Assembly: GCA_019636615.1 (NCBI GenBank)
Contig: JAHBXF010000002.1
Span: 188,001 to 252,000, forward strand
Source of the DNA: Phycisphaeraceae bacterium
Lineage (GTDB): Bacteria; Planctomycetota; Phycisphaerae; Phycisphaerales; UBA1924
DNA: 64,000 bases
Reading direction: 5' to 3'
Part shown: piece by piece, positions 1 to 9,317 of the stretch
Numbering within the stretch: position 1 is the stretch's first letter
Layout: the number at the start of each line of letters is the position of its first letter
The notes under the pieces: generated by a model
The model's database searches: none
Told to the model about the DNA's origin: nothing
The model's input: only the letters and a program-made list of their open reading frames with translations
Position numbers and translations under genes: made by a program

Positions 1-631
1 GCTTTTCCTGCTGAACAATCAGCAGCCGCCTGCTCATCGGGTCCAGAATCAGCCACGCCCAGCCCCCGCCCTCTACCTGCGCCGCCGCGGCCGAAAAGTG
101 GGCGGCGAACGTCTCGAACGAGCCAAAGTCGCGGGAAATCGCCTCGGCCAGGGCCCCGGATGGCCGCCCGCCGCCGCCCTTGCCCTCGGGGGCCATCATG
201 TGCCAGAAGAGGATGTGGTTGGCGTGCCCCGAGCCGTGGAACGAAACTTCACGCGACCAGTGCTTCACCAGCCCCGCATCGCCCCCCTCACGGATCTCTC
301 TCAGGGCCCGGAGCGCCTTGTTCAGGCCGTCGACATACGCCTTGTGGTGCCGGCCGTGGTGGATCTGCATCGTCTGCGCATCGATGTGCGGTTCGAGCGC
401 GCCGGGGTCATAAGGCAAGGCCGGCAGCACGTACTCACCCTTCGCCGAGTCCCACCCCGAGAGAAGCGGAGAAGCGGCTGGGGCCCCGGCTCGCGGCGTG
501 GCGATGGGCACTGTCTGCGGCCCCGTGGGGGGCAAGTGTGCGGGCTGTTGCGCGCGGGCGGCCAGGGCGCTCACGCCGAGCAGGCCGGCAGCGGAAAGAA
601 CATCGCGACGATTGATCTGAGCGTCTGACAT
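1..631 (-). CDS. Exported Fe/Mn superoxide dismutase (3' end cut by window edge)
   Basis: Would dismutate superoxide to oxygen and hydrogen peroxide outside the cytoplasm. The frame reads leftward from the ATG at 629-631 and is still open at base 1, so about 210 residues are visible and the C-terminal metal ligands (DxWxH) are missing. Residues 1-30 carry a twin-arginine-like leader (NRRDVLSAAG then a hydrophobic stretch ending ARAQ), suggesting Tat export of a folded, metal-loaded enzyme. The SOD N-domain follows: HIDAQTMQIHHGRHHKAYV holds the first ligand His, and GSGHANHILFW the second. The Gly in the GHxNH motif is the form usual in Mn enzymes. A spacer of about 35 residues rich in Pro and Ala separates leader and domain. 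A second SOD at 2865-3494 lacks a leader. Confidence 0.9.
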   Translation of the reverse strand, partial: MSDAQINRRDVLSAAGLLGVSALAARAQQPAHLPPTGPQTVPIATPRAGAPAASPLLSGWDSAKGEYVLPALPYDPGALEPHIDAQTMQIHHGRHHKAYVDGLNKALRALREIREGGDAGLVKHWSREVSFHGSGHANHILFWHMMAPEGKGGGGRPSGALAEAISRDFGSFETFAAHFSAAAAQVEGGGWAWLILDPMSRRLLIVQQEK

Positions 632-810
632 GCCGTGAGTCTCCGGGTGGTTCTCGGGGAGAGAGAGGATCTTGAAAGGGTGGTGCACGAGACGGCGGAT
701 CGGGCATCGCGTGCAGCCCATGTGCGGCCTGAAGAGGTGTACGGGTAGGGTAGTGCGCACCCCGCTCGCCGCGGTCAACAGCCGGGGCGTGAGCGGGGCC
801 ATGAAGAATG

Positions 811-841
811 AAAACCCCGCGCCGACGGCGGCGCGGGGTGT
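811..841 (-). terminator. Rho-independent terminator after the sigma factor gene
   Basis: An 11-bp perfect stem (814-824 with 829-839, GC-rich) closes a 4-base loop. Read leftward it is followed by four T. It lies about 55 bases past the stop of the leftward sigma factor and 180 bases before the exported SOD start, so it separates the two leftward genes. Confidence 0.75.
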
Positions 842-897
842 TGAGACTACGTTGCGCAAGCGGGTTGGGTTCGAGGGGGTGGCGGCCCTGATGGGCC

Positions 898-2016
898 TCA
901 GCGTGCGCCGACCGGCTCAGATCCCTGCGTCGCGGCCTGGAGTTCGGCCTCCTGCGCTTTGAGCGCATCCTTGTTGCCAAGGAAGTGCGCTTCGAGTTGC
1001 AGGCGGATCTTTTCCATCGCCTTGTTCTGGATCTGACGCACTCGCTCCTTGGTCACGCCGATGATCTGGCCGACCTGCTCGAGCGTCATCGGCTTTTCAA
1101 GTTCGCCGCTCTCGAGCCCGAACCGGTGCTCGATCACGGTGCGTTCGACGTCGGACAGGTCGCAGCGGTTCTCGAGCACGATCCGCTTGACTTCCTCCGC
1201 GGCGTCCTTCTCAAAGCCCTCACGCTTCACCTCGAGGAAGTTGCTGCGTTCGAGTTTGGGGTCGAAGTCGGTCGGGAACCGCTGGCGGTACTTGCTCAGT
1301 TTCATCCCCTGGCGGCTGAATGCCTTGAGGATGGCGCGGCAGGCATAGGTCGAAAACTTGTAGCCGCGCCCGGCGTCGAACTTATCGACCGCGCGAAGCA
1401 GGGCCATGTTCCCCTCGCTGACAAGGTCGGCGAAGTCAACCTCGCTCATGCGGGTGCGCTTCGCCATCGCGAGAACCAGCGCCAGGTTGGTCTCGGCGAT
1501 CTGCTCGCGCACACGGTCGGCGATGCGGTGCCACTTGAGGATCTCTTCGGCCTGGTCAGGGGCGGGCTGGCGGCTGGGGCTCGACCAGACTTCCTGCTGG
1601 ATCCTCCAGATGCAGTACCGGGCGTAGTTGAACTGATGGAAAAGAACCTTCTCTTCGGCGCCCGTGAGGATGACCTGCTGCGCGCTCTTCACCGTGCGGT
1701 TGCGGGCGCTCGAGAGATCATCCATGACGGGGTGGTACCACGTCGTGTCCGGCTTGGGCACTTCGGGCACCTCGGTGTAGATCTTGTTCGACGCATCGTC
1801 TTCGTAGAAAGCGGGGCTGTCGATGAAGTCCTGCTCGCCGGCCATGATCTGGGTGAGAAGTTTCTCGTCGTCGAGGCTGAGCCTGCGACGCACCGAGGTG
1901 CCGGGTTTGCCGACGACCGCGGTCTCGGCTGTGCCCTCAGCGCCCACGCCGGACCGGGTGCGACGCCGGACCTGCTCCATGGGTGTGAGAACTCGTTTCG
2001 TGGTGGCCTGTGACAT
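898..2016 (-). CDS. RNA polymerase sigma-70 family factor (primary-like)
   Basis: Directs core RNA polymerase to promoters. The product is 372 residues from the ATG at 2014-2016, which follows an AGGA-rich stretch; an upstream in-frame GTG at 2055 would add 13 residues. Region 2 is clear: ISEGNMAL-type LVSEGNMALLRAVDKFD, then GYKFSTYACRAILKAFSRQG, where sigma factors bind core and melt the -10 element. Region 4 holds the -35-binding helix-turn-helix (LEQVGQIIGVTKERVRQIQNKAM). The acidic N-terminal 130 residues resemble no domain I can name. Length and the well-kept regions 2 and 4 fit a group 1/2 (RpoD-like) factor rather than an ECF factor. It is monocistronic, with a strong terminator. Whether it is the main housekeeping sigma cannot be settled from this window. 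Confidence 0.88.
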   Translation of the reverse strand: MSQATTKRVLTPMEQVRRRTRSGVGAEGTAETAVVGKPGTSVRRRLSLDDEKLLTQIMAGEQDFIDSPAFYEDDASNKIYTEVPEVPKPDTTWYHPVMDDLSSARNRTVKSAQQVILTGAEEKVLFHQFNYARYCIWRIQQEVWSSPSRQPAPDQAEEILKWHRIADRVREQIAETNLALVLAMAKRTRMSEVDFADLVSEGNMALLRAVDKFDAGRGYKFSTYACRAILKAFSRQGMKLSKYRQRFPTDFDPKLERSNFLEVKREGFEKDAAEEVKRIVLENRCDLSDVERTVIEHRFGLESGELEKPMTLEQVGQIIGVTKERVRQIQNKAMEKIRLQLEAHFLGNKDALKAQEAELQAATQGSEPVGAR

Positions 2017-2864
2017 TCCTGTGATTCCTTGCCAAATCTTGGCAATCTTGTCCACCCGACCACTGCCGCAGTTCGCAGTATGCCGATCAGGCGGATCCTT
2101 GTGCTTACTTTACCCTAACATAACCGCAGGGCCGTGGCGCGGCCAAACGGGTGCGAGTGCTGATGTACGCTTCAGACCGCTCGCTGGTTTCATATCTTGT
2201 TCGTATCTCTGTGATCTTGTTTTCCTGATGGGTGGTGCGTGTGGTTTCAGGACTCGTGACACCTTGCGAGAGGTCGTTCCGGCACGGTTTGAGCCCCGTG
2301 ATAACGTTTTCTTGACGTAGGGCCGCGACCGTAGGCGGGCGCGGCCCCTCACAGGGCTTTCTGCCGGTTCCTCCCGTTACTTTCGTTCAGGTTTCTGTCT
2401 GTACGCCTTGGTGCCGCTTGGCCCCGATATGCCGGTGTGTGTTTGGGTCTTGTTTGTGGTTGACCCGTTCAGTGGCTTCGGTGGCGGTTCCGGATGCTTT
2501 TAGTCGCTGACTTTGGGTTTTTTCCGTTCGATCGGCATCGGGAACAAGCAGGAATTCGTACGCTCATGCAAGGAATTTGTTCCGGAATCTCGCCTGGGTT
2601 CGGCATCATGCCATGGGTTTGTTGTGGCCCGCCCATTCTTTGGATCGAGCCGCTCACGCTCTGGGGAGAGACCTCGCCGGGGCTTTCAGACGTTGATTAT
2701 CAGCCGACAATCGGATAGCCTGATTCGTCCCGGGCGTTTGTCCATCCCTTAACCAGTTTACCAGAAATCGACAGATTTGCCAAGAGCGAATCGCATTTTC
2801 GACAAGTTACCCACATCGACGATCCGGCGCCACCCGCATAGGTGGTCCGAGAGGAGGATCCAGA
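2017..2864. other. Intergenic region between divergent sigma factor and sodA
   Basis: About 850 bases with no convincing gene. It is lower in GC than its neighbours and must hold the promoters of the leftward sigma factor and the rightward SOD, but no clear -35/-10 pair stands out on either strand. A GC-rich hairpin (GGGCCGCG at 2320-2327 with CGCGGCCC at 2340-2347) lies near the middle. The SOD ribosome binding site GAGAGGAGG sits just before 2865. Confidence 0.5.
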
Positions 2865-3494
2865 ATGACCCTTTCACTCCCTGAACTTGCGTATCCGCAC
2901 GATGCGCTCGAGCCTTTCATTGACGCCGCGACGATGCAGATCCACCATGGAAAGCACCACGCGGCGTACGTCACGAACGCCAACAAGGCCCTCGAAGGCA
3001 CCCCGTTCGCGGAATGGTCAGCGGATGACCTTGTCCGCAAACTCGCAGACCTTCCCGAGGAGAAAAGGGGGCCGGTGCGCAACAACGCCGGCGGCCACTG
3101 GAATCATGCCCTCTTCTGGACCCTTCTTGCACCGGCGGGCAAGGGCGGTGGGGGATCGCCCACCGGGGCTTTGGCCGAGGCGATCAACTCCTCCTTTGGC
3201 TCGTTCGATGCCTTCAAAGAGAAGTTCGCCGCCGCGGCCGCCGGGAGGTTCGGGTCGGGGTGGGTCTGGCTGGTCAAGAACAGCGGGAGGCTTGAAATCT
3301 GCTCAACGGCCAACCAGGACAACCCCCTGATGGGCAAAGCCATCGCTGGGTGTGAAGGCCAGCCGATTCTTGGACTTGATGTGTGGGAACACGCCTACTA
3401 CCTCAAATACCAGAACCGCCGCCCGGACTACGTTTCGGCGTGGTGGAACGTGGTCAACTGGGGCAAAGCGGCCGAGCGTTTCGCGGGGTCGTAA
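2865..3494 (+). CDS. sodA: Cytoplasmic superoxide dismutase, Mn type
   Basis: Converts superoxide to oxygen and hydrogen peroxide in the cytoplasm. The 209-residue length is normal for the family, and there is no signal peptide. All four metal ligands are visible: His in [11 protein letters not shown], His in [10 protein letters not shown], and Asp and His in [19 protein letters not shown]. The Gly of GGHxNH and the Gln of STANQD are the pair that separates Mn enzymes from Fe enzymes, so a Mn or cambialistic enzyme is likely. A strong GAGGAGG ribosome binding site stands 7 bases before the ATG. It is a paralogue of the exported SOD at 1-631; the two flank the sigma factor gene. Confidence 0.95.
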   Translation: MTLSLPELAYPHDALEPFIDAATMQIHHGKHHAAYVTNANKALEGTPFAEWSADDLVRKLADLPEEKRGPVRNNAGGHWNHALFWTLLAPAGKGGGGSPTGALAEAINSSFGSFDAFKEKFAAAAAGRFGSGWVWLVKNSGRLEICSTANQDNPLMGKAIAGCEGQPILGLDVWEHAYYLKYQNRRPDYVSAWWNVVNWGKAAERFAGS

Positions 3495-3646
3495 CCCGGT
3501 CGGTGGTTGCGAACGCCGTGCCGGCAGATCGGTCGCACGCCCGGGCCTGAAAATCCGGCGTGACCAGCAGCATCCACGCGCAGAGGAGTAGTACGCTCAT
3601 GATCCATGGAGCGGTGATCGCCGTCGGTACGTCAACGGAGTGGCCA

Positions 3647-5167
3647 ATGAAGCGGCAGCATATCGCGCTGACAACCTTTCTCATTCTTCCGCTGGCGCTC
3701 TTTGTCGCACTCTGCTGGGCCATCGCCGTCACCATCCGCGAGCCGCACGTGCCTGTCGGCGCGGGGGCGGGCAACACCGGCGGCGCCAACGCCCTGGGCG
3801 AGTGGCTCAAGCACGGGTCGGTCTCTGGCCCGCGCGACGCCGAAGGCCCCACCGAATCCGCGGTGCCGCAAGCCGTGCCGGAAGAAACGCCGCGGAACAA
3901 GGACGCCGCGTCACAAGCAGCGCCCGCCGAACCGGTGATGATCGAGCCCGAGAGCCTTCCTCAAGGGTTCCTGCTCGTGGTTGAAGATCGTTCCGGAAAG
4001 GCCAGCCCGGCCTCGCCGATCTACCTTGCGAGCAACTTCGTGAACTGGAACCCCGCCGACGGGGCGATGAAACTCGAACCGCAGTCGGACATGCGCTGGC
4101 GCCTCAACGTGCGTCGGCCCCCGGGGCGTAGCGACCGCATCGAGTTCAAGTTCACGCGTGGCTCGTGGGAACTCGAAGAACTCAACCCGGACCTTACCCC
4201 GATCGCCAACCGTCGTTTGCCGCTGATCGACGCTTCCACGGTGGCGGATGGCTCTATCCCCCGCATCGATCTGGTCGTGCACCGCTGGGGGGATGAACGC
4301 CCCGAGTTCGCGGTACGTGCCGCGCTTGATCCCTACCGCGCGATCAGCGCGACGGGCGATCTCCGGCGGTTGCAGGTGCGGGGCGGGCCAGGGGTTGCGC
4401 GCGATGGGGTTCGTGATGTGCTGGTGTGGCTTCCCCCGGGGTACAACGACGCGAAAAACGCCGGCGTGACATACCCCGTGCTCTATCTGCACGACGGCCA
4501 GAATGTCTTTGAGAAACTCCCGGGTGTTCCCGGCGAGTGGCGGGCCGATGAAACCGCGCAGGAACTCATCACCAAGGGCCTCGCATCACCCATGATCATC
4601 GTTGGTGTGCCGCACTCGGGCCAGGGACGAATGAGCGAGTACCTCCCCGTGGCGGCGCTCGAGGGCGTGACACCTCTCGGGGCGCAGCATGTGGAGTGGT
4701 TGATGCGCGAGGTCATGCCGCGAGTCGAGAGGGCGTTTCGGGTGACGAAGGGACCAGAGGCCACCGCGGTGGGCGGGTCTTCCCTTGGCGCGGTGATCAG
4801 CCTCTACGCCGCCGCCAAGCACCCCGAGACATTCGGAATGGTGCTCGCCGAGAGTCTGCCGCTGCGCACCGGCGCCCATCAGACATGGGCCGAGTTCCTC
4901 GACTCGGTGACGATTTGGCCGCGAAAGGTGTACCTGGGGGTTGGCGGGGCCGAAACCGGCCCGGAGTCTGCCAACGCGGCCCGCAACAAGGCGTATGTTG
5001 ATGCAGTACGGGAACTCGATGCGAGGCTCGACAGGGCGGGTCTGGGGCCAGATCGCAGGCTCCTGAATGTCGATCCGCAGGCGACGCACACCGAGGAGGC
5101 CTGGGCGAAACGTCTGCCGCAAGCCCTCCGGTTCCTGTTCCCGCCGTCGTTCGAAAGCACCAAGTAA
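3647..5167 (+). CDS. Membrane-anchored alpha/beta-hydrolase, esterase D / enterochelin-esterase family
   Basis: A predicted serine esterase of unknown substrate. From the ATG at 3647 (GGAG 8 bases upstream) the product is 506 residues. Residues 5-25 form a single membrane segment (LTTFLILPLALFVALCW), placing the rest outside the membrane. Residues about 105-215 resemble the beta-sandwich (E-set/CBM-like) domain that precedes the catalytic domain in enterochelin esterase (Fes) proteins, with an F-x-N-W-N-P motif. The hydrolase domain follows: RDVLVWLPPGY, then YPVLYLHDGQNVF, the nucleophile Ser in VGGSSLGA, and a C-terminal His in ATHTEEAWAKRLP. Siderophore ester, acetyl-xylan or other ester substrates are all possible; no siderophore genes lie nearby. 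Confidence 0.8.
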   Translation: MKRQHIALTTFLILPLALFVALCWAIAVTIREPHVPVGAGAGNTGGANALGEWLKHGSVSGPRDAEGPTESAVPQAVPEETPRNKDAASQAAPAEPVMIEPESLPQGFLLVVEDRSGKASPASPIYLASNFVNWNPADGAMKLEPQSDMRWRLNVRRPPGRSDRIEFKFTRGSWELEELNPDLTPIANRRLPLIDASTVADGSIPRIDLVVHRWGDERPEFAVRAALDPYRAISATGDLRRLQVRGGPGVARDGVRDVLVWLPPGYNDAKNAGVTYPVLYLHDGQNVFEKLPGVPGEWRADETAQELITKGLASPMIIVGVPHSGQGRMSEYLPVAALEGVTPLGAQHVEWLMREVMPRVERAFRVTKGPEATAVGGSSLGAVISLYAAAKHPETFGMVLAESLPLRTGAHQTWAEFLDSVTIWPRKVYLGVGGAETGPESANAARNKAYVDAVRELDARLDRAGLGPDRRLLNVDPQATHTEEAWAKRLPQALRFLFPPSFESTK

Positions 5168-5319
5168 CCCCCCGCCCAGAAGGCCCGCTCACAGGGGCCG
5201 CAAGCCTCTTGAGAGCCGCCTCTGGTGTAACGCCCAGCCGCCGAAGGGGTTATAGTCTTGCGAGTCACACGCCGCGTCGTCTCGCGGAAGTGATCCGCAT
5301 TCACAAAGGACGCACGCTC

Positions 5320-5946
5320 ATGGTTCACACTTTCATTCGTCGCGCCGTGCCCTCGCTCGCGGCCGGTTTGCTCGCCGGCGCCGGCCTTCTCGTCATGGGG
5401 CACGCGCAGGCCCAGCCCCAGCCCGCGAAGATCGCGCCGACGCAACCGTCGAAGCCTGAAAAGCCCGAGGTCACGCTCAAGGTCGGCGATAAGGCTCCCG
5501 AGATTCAGGTTGACTCCTGGGTCAAAGGTGACGCCGTGAAGGCCTTCGAGCCGGGCAAGGTGTACGTGGTCGAGTTCTGGGCGACCTGGTGCGGCCCGTG
5601 TGTCCGTGCGATCCCGCACATGACAGAGACGGCCCGCAAACACAAGAACGATGTCGTGGTGATGGGCATCGCCGGCAGCGAGCGCAAGCCCCGCGAAGGC
5701 GACGATCTCCGTCTCGAGAACCTCAAGAAGTTCGTGGACGAAAAGGGCGACGCGATGGATTACCGCGTCGGGTACGACTCTGACCGCGAGATGGTCAACG
5801 CCTGGCTGCGCGCGGCCGGTCAGGACGGAATCCCTTGCACGTTCATCGTGGGCGGCGACGGCAAGATCGCCTGGATCGGCCACCCGATGAACATGGACGA
5901 ACCCCTCGCCAATGCTCTGAAAGATTCGAAGAAGCGGGGCACCTGA
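5320..5946 (+). CDS. Exported TlpA/ResA-like thioredoxin-fold protein
   Basis: Probably a thiol-disulfide oxidoreductase acting outside the cytoplasm. The start at 5320 has AAAGGA upstream and gives 208 residues beginning with a signal peptide (FIRRAVPSLAAGLLAGAGLLV, cleavage near AQA). The thioredoxin fold follows, with the redox motif WCGPC in EFWATWCGPCVRAIPHM and the cis-proline loop GIPCTFIV. An insert around GSERKPREGDD is typical of AhpC/TSA-TlpA proteins. The gene stands alone between the esterase and a terminator. Partners such as cytochrome c maturation proteins are not in the window. Confidence 0.88.
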   Translation: MVHTFIRRAVPSLAAGLLAGAGLLVMGHAQAQPQPAKIAPTQPSKPEKPEVTLKVGDKAPEIQVDSWVKGDAVKAFEPGKVYVVEFWATWCGPCVRAIPHMTETARKHKNDVVVMGIAGSERKPREGDDLRLENLKKFVDEKGDAMDYRVGYDSDREMVNAWLRAAGQDGIPCTFIVGGDGKIAWIGHPMNMDEPLANALKDSKKRGT

Positions 5947-5981
5947 CCGGCGTTCCTCCGCGACCGCGTGTGAATCTGTCG

Positions 5982-6013
5982 AGAGCCGGGAGCCCCATCC
6001 CGGCTCTTTTTTA
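5982..6013 (+). terminator. Rho-independent terminator between convergent genes
   Basis: A 10-bp perfect stem (5982-5991 with 5998-6007), a 6-base loop and a run of six to seven T follow the TlpA-like gene. The T run also contains the stop codon of the leftward oxidoreductase gene, so the element sits exactly at the junction. Confidence 0.85.
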
Positions 6014-7054
6014 TTCGACCGGCACCGGCTTGCCGGTGCGCATGCTTTCTGCTTCGGCCGCGAGCAGTCTGGCAACGCCGGCGGCCTCGGCGAGCGTGGC
6101 ACGCTGTTGCTCGCCTTTGGTCACCACATCGATGAAATGGCGGATTTCACCGTCATAGCCGCTGCCGGCGGGCAATGTCGGCGAGGACGTTCCTTCGGGG
6201 GTGTGCACTTTCACGGTGGGATCGGCAGAGATGTCGAACTCCGCGGTGGCCCGCTCGAACGTGGCGAGGTACTTCATGCGAAACCCGGCGGAGGGGGTCA
6301 GGTCCCACGCGCCGTGCGCCACCACCATCGGCGGGCGTGCTTGTGGGCTGTCGTAGAAATACTGCGTGCAGAAGTGCATGCTGTCCCCTGTACAACTCAC
6401 GGCGCGGGGCCGCCCGAGCGTCCAGTAGATGAAGTCGGCGTCATGGATGTGAAGGTCGACCAGTGCGCCGCCGCTGCGCGAAGGGTCTTTGTAGAACGAC
6501 GATGCCCACGAGGGCCCGCTGCCCATGCGCTGAAAGGTCACGCTGCGGAGTGGGCCAAATGGCGATGCACTCGTGATGCGGTCGCGCAGCCAGGGCCAGC
6601 CGGGCCAGAAGCGCATACACATCGCGGGCATGCAGATGCGCCCGGCGTCTTGAGCGGCCCGGGCCAGGCGCTCGATCTCGGGTGCGTGCAGCGCGACAGG
6701 CTTTTCAATCAGAACGTGCTTGCCCGCCGCCAGGGCTTTCGTCGCGAGAGCCACATGGGTGTCGGTGTACGTACAGATGCTCACCGCGTCGATCTCGGCA
6801 TCGAGCATCGAGTCAAACTCGGCGTGGCCTTTCACCCGCGAGGTGTCGAAGAGCGGAGCCGCGCCCGAGCCGATGTTCCCGGCGGCCTCTTCAAACCGCC
6901 CCGCACGCTTCTCAGGGCTCGGGTCGCAGACCGCCGCGAGCACACACGGGTACCCGGCCTGCTGCGCGGCCAGAAAAGCCCCAAGATGCGTGCGGCCCAT
7001 GAAGCCCAGGCCAACGATGCCCACACGCAGCGGGATTGAGGGGGTTACGGTCAT
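6011..7054 (-). CDS. Gfo/Idh/MocA family NAD(P)-dependent oxidoreductase
   Basis: A dehydrogenase of the inositol/glucose-fructose oxidoreductase family, which usually oxidises a sugar or cyclitol using NAD(P). The 347-residue product (ATG at 7052-7054) starts with the Rossmann fingerprint VGIVGLGFMGRTH, has the conserved EKPVA motif at about residue 105 (HVLIEKPVALHAPEIERL), and a C-terminal alpha/beta domain that binds substrate, with HIHDADFIYWTLG carrying the conserved D-H type motif. The upstream in-frame TTG at 7090 is a weaker start. It is divergent from the amino-sugar gene at 7230, but a functional link between them is only inference. Confidence 0.87.
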   Translation of the reverse strand: MTVTPSIPLRVGIVGLGFMGRTHLGAFLAAQQAGYPCVLAAVCDPSPEKRAGRFEEAAGNIGSGAAPLFDTSRVKGHAEFDSMLDAEIDAVSICTYTDTHVALATKALAAGKHVLIEKPVALHAPEIERLARAAQDAGRICMPAMCMRFWPGWPWLRDRITSASPFGPLRSVTFQRMGSGPSWASSFYKDPSRSGGALVDLHIHDADFIYWTLGRPRAVSCTGDSMHFCTQYFYDSPQARPPMVVAHGAWDLTPSAGFRMKYLATFERATAEFDISADPTVKVHTPEGTSSPTLPAGSGYDGEIRHFIDVVTKGEQQRATLAEAAGVARLLAAEAESMRTGKPVPVE

Positions 7055-7229
7055 GACCGTCGGAGACCTTTCTGAGAAAATATACGGCAAAAGTACGGCA
7101 TCGAAGCAGAGAAACCTGTCTGTGAGTCAAAGGTACCCACCCGGGGCATGACTCAGCGTGGTCCTAGTTATAGAATATGCATCTCGCCTTTGTTCGGGTA
7201 CGCACGCTCGCACACATTCGGACGCCGCC

Positions 7230-9230
7230 ATGATCCACACACAGACTGCCGAGGTTCCCGGCCATCTCTCTCACGGTGAAGGGCATGCCCGCCGGGGAGA
7301 GCGCATCCCAGTTTCGGTGTACGCCACGAGCGCGGCGGCCAGCGCCGCCATCGCCGGGGAGATCGCCGCGCTGATCCGTGAGCGTGCGTCGAAGGGGCTT
7401 TCGGTGGTGCTGGGGCTTGCTACCGGCTCAACGCCGACGGGCGTGTACGAAGAACTCATCCGGCTGCACCGCGAGGGGCTCTCCTTCAAGAACGTCATCA
7501 CGTTCAACCTTGACGAATACTGGCCCATGCAGCCCGGCGCGCTGCAGAGTTACCGCCGCTTCATGCAGGAGTACCTCTTCGATCACATCGACATCACGCC
7601 CGCGAACACGCACGTGCCGGACGGCACCATCGCCAGGGAGGATGTCGGGGCGTACTGCGAGCGCTACGAGCAGGCCATCCGCGACGCGGGGGGCATCGAC
7701 ATCCAACTTCTGGGTGTAGGCCGCACCGGCCACATCGGCTTCAACGAGCCGGGCTCATCTCGCGACAGCCGAACCCGCCTCATCACGCTCGACAAGGTCA
7801 CGCGCATGGACGCGGCGAGCGACTTTTTCGGCGAATGGAACGTGCCGCGCAAGGCCATCACCATGGGCGTGGGCACGATCCTCGACGCACGCCGCATCTA
7901 CCTCATGGCCTTCGGCGAGCATAAAGCGGCGATCGTCAAGCGCTCCGTCGAAGGCGAGATCACCAGCACGGTTGCCGCGTCATACCTGCAGAAGCACCCG
8001 TGCGCGAGGTTCGTGCTCGACCCCGCGTCCGCCGCCGAACTCACCCGGTTCAAAACCCCGTGGCTTCTGGGCCCAATCGAAGATTTCGGGCTTTCATGGG
8101 ATGCGCCAACCACCAGACGGGCCGTGATCTGGCTCGCCCGCACCCTCGACAAGCCCATCCTGAAACTCACCGACGAGGACTACAACGAGCACGGCCTGCA
8201 GGAACTCCTCGCCGCCAGGGGCGAGGCGTACGACCTCAACATCGACATCTTCCGCGGCATGCAGCGCACCATCACCGGCTGGCCCGGCGGCAAGCCCGAT
8301 TCTGTCCGTGAGCAGCGGGGCGAGACCGGCCCGTTGCGCGGCCTGCCGGGCGAGGGCATCTTCCCCAAGAAGGTTCTGGTGTTCAGCCCGCACCCCGATG
8401 ACGACGTCATCAGCATGGGCGGCACTTTCATCCGTCTGTGCGACCAGGGGCACGAGGTGCACGTGGCCTATCAGACCAGCGGGAACATCGCGGTCTGGGA
8501 CGAGGCCGCGCTGAGGCACGTTGACTTTGTCCGCGAGTTCGCGGCCTCGTTCCCCCAACTCGGCCGTGAGTTCACCGAGAAACTCGAAGCCAACATCGAG
8601 ACATTCCTGAGCCAGAAGCACCCCGGCGAGCCGGACAGCCCGGAACTGCAGCGCATCAAGGGGCTGATCCGTCGCACCGAGGCCCGCGCCGCGGCGCGCT
8701 ACAGCGGCGTGCGGATGGAGAACATCCACTTCCTCGACCTGCCCTTCTACGAGACGGGGCGCGTCAAGAAGAAGCCGCTGGGCGAGGCGGACATCCAGAT
8801 CACCATGGACCTGCTCGAGCGGGTGCGACCGCATCAGGTCTATGCCGCGGGTGACCTTTCAGATCCCCACGGCACGCACCGGGTCTGTCTGGCGGCGATC
8901 TTTGAGGCCCTGCGGCGCCTGGCCGATCGTGATTGGATGAAGCACTGCATCGTCTGGCTCTACCGCGGAGCCTGGCAGGAGTGGGAGCCCCACGAGATCG
9001 AGATGGCCGTGCCCCTGTCGCCCGAAGAAGTCATGCGCAAACGGATCGCCATTTTCAAGCACGAGAGCCAGAAAGACTCTGCCCTCTTCCCCGGGCCCAA
9101 CGACCCGAGAGAGTTCTGGCAGCGTGCCGAAGACCGAAACCGCAGCACCGCGAAGGTGTATGACCGCCTTGGTCTGGCCGAATACGAGGCTATCGAGGGG
9201 TTCGTCCGGTGGAACGGCCTGACTGGGTGA
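7230..9230 (+). CDS. nagB: Fused glucosamine-6-phosphate deaminase and PIG-L deacetylase
   Basis: A two-domain amino-sugar enzyme of 666 residues. The N-terminal half (about 30-290) is NagB-like: GLATGSTPTGVYEEL binds phosphate, NLDEYWPM and GVGRTGHIGFNEPGS carry catalytic residues, and TMGVGTIL is conserved. NagB turns glucosamine-6-phosphate into fructose-6-phosphate and ammonia. The C-terminal half (about 380-660) is a PIG-L/LmbE zinc N-deacetylase with the signature SPHPDDDVISMGG and a second metal site in DPHGTHRVCL. The two steps (deacetylation, then deamination) are successive in N-acetylglucosamine use, so the fusion makes sense. The same architecture is known in Bacteroidetes and other planctomycetes. 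The ATG at 7230 is preferred over a GTG at 7158 because the extra residues look non-coding. Confidence 0.88.
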   Translation: MIHTQTAEVPGHLSHGEGHARRGERIPVSVYATSAAASAAIAGEIAALIRERASKGLSVVLGLATGSTPTGVYEELIRLHREGLSFKNVITFNLDEYWPMQPGALQSYRRFMQEYLFDHIDITPANTHVPDGTIAREDVGAYCERYEQAIRDAGGIDIQLLGVGRTGHIGFNEPGSSRDSRTRLITLDKVTRMDAASDFFGEWNVPRKAITMGVGTILDARRIYLMAFGEHKAAIVKRSVEGEITSTVAASYLQKHPCARFVLDPASAAELTRFKTPWLLGPIEDFGLSWDAPTTRRAVIWLARTLDKPILKLTDEDYNEHGLQELLAARGEAYDLNIDIFRGMQRTITGWPGGKPDSVREQRGETGPLRGLPGEGIFPKKVLVFSPHPDDDVISMGGTFIRLCDQGHEVHVAYQTSGNIAVWDEAALRHVDFVREFAASFPQLGREFTEKLEANIETFLSQKHPGEPDSPELQRIKGLIRRTEARAAARYSGVRMENIHFLDLPFYETGRVKKKPLGEADIQITMDLLERVRPHQVYAAGDLSDPHGTHRVCLAAIFEALRRLADRDWMKHCIVWLYRGAWQEWEPHEIEMAVPLSPEEVMRKRIAIFKHESQKDSALFPGPNDPREFWQRAEDRNRSTAKVYDRLGLAEYEAIEGFVRWNGLTG

Positions 9231-9317
9231 AGAGGCGCCGGGGGGCGGCGGTGTGCAGCCGTCGGAATATTCAGACACTCGGCGCCGCCGACACGTATAG
9301 TGCGTGAGGGGGCTCCC

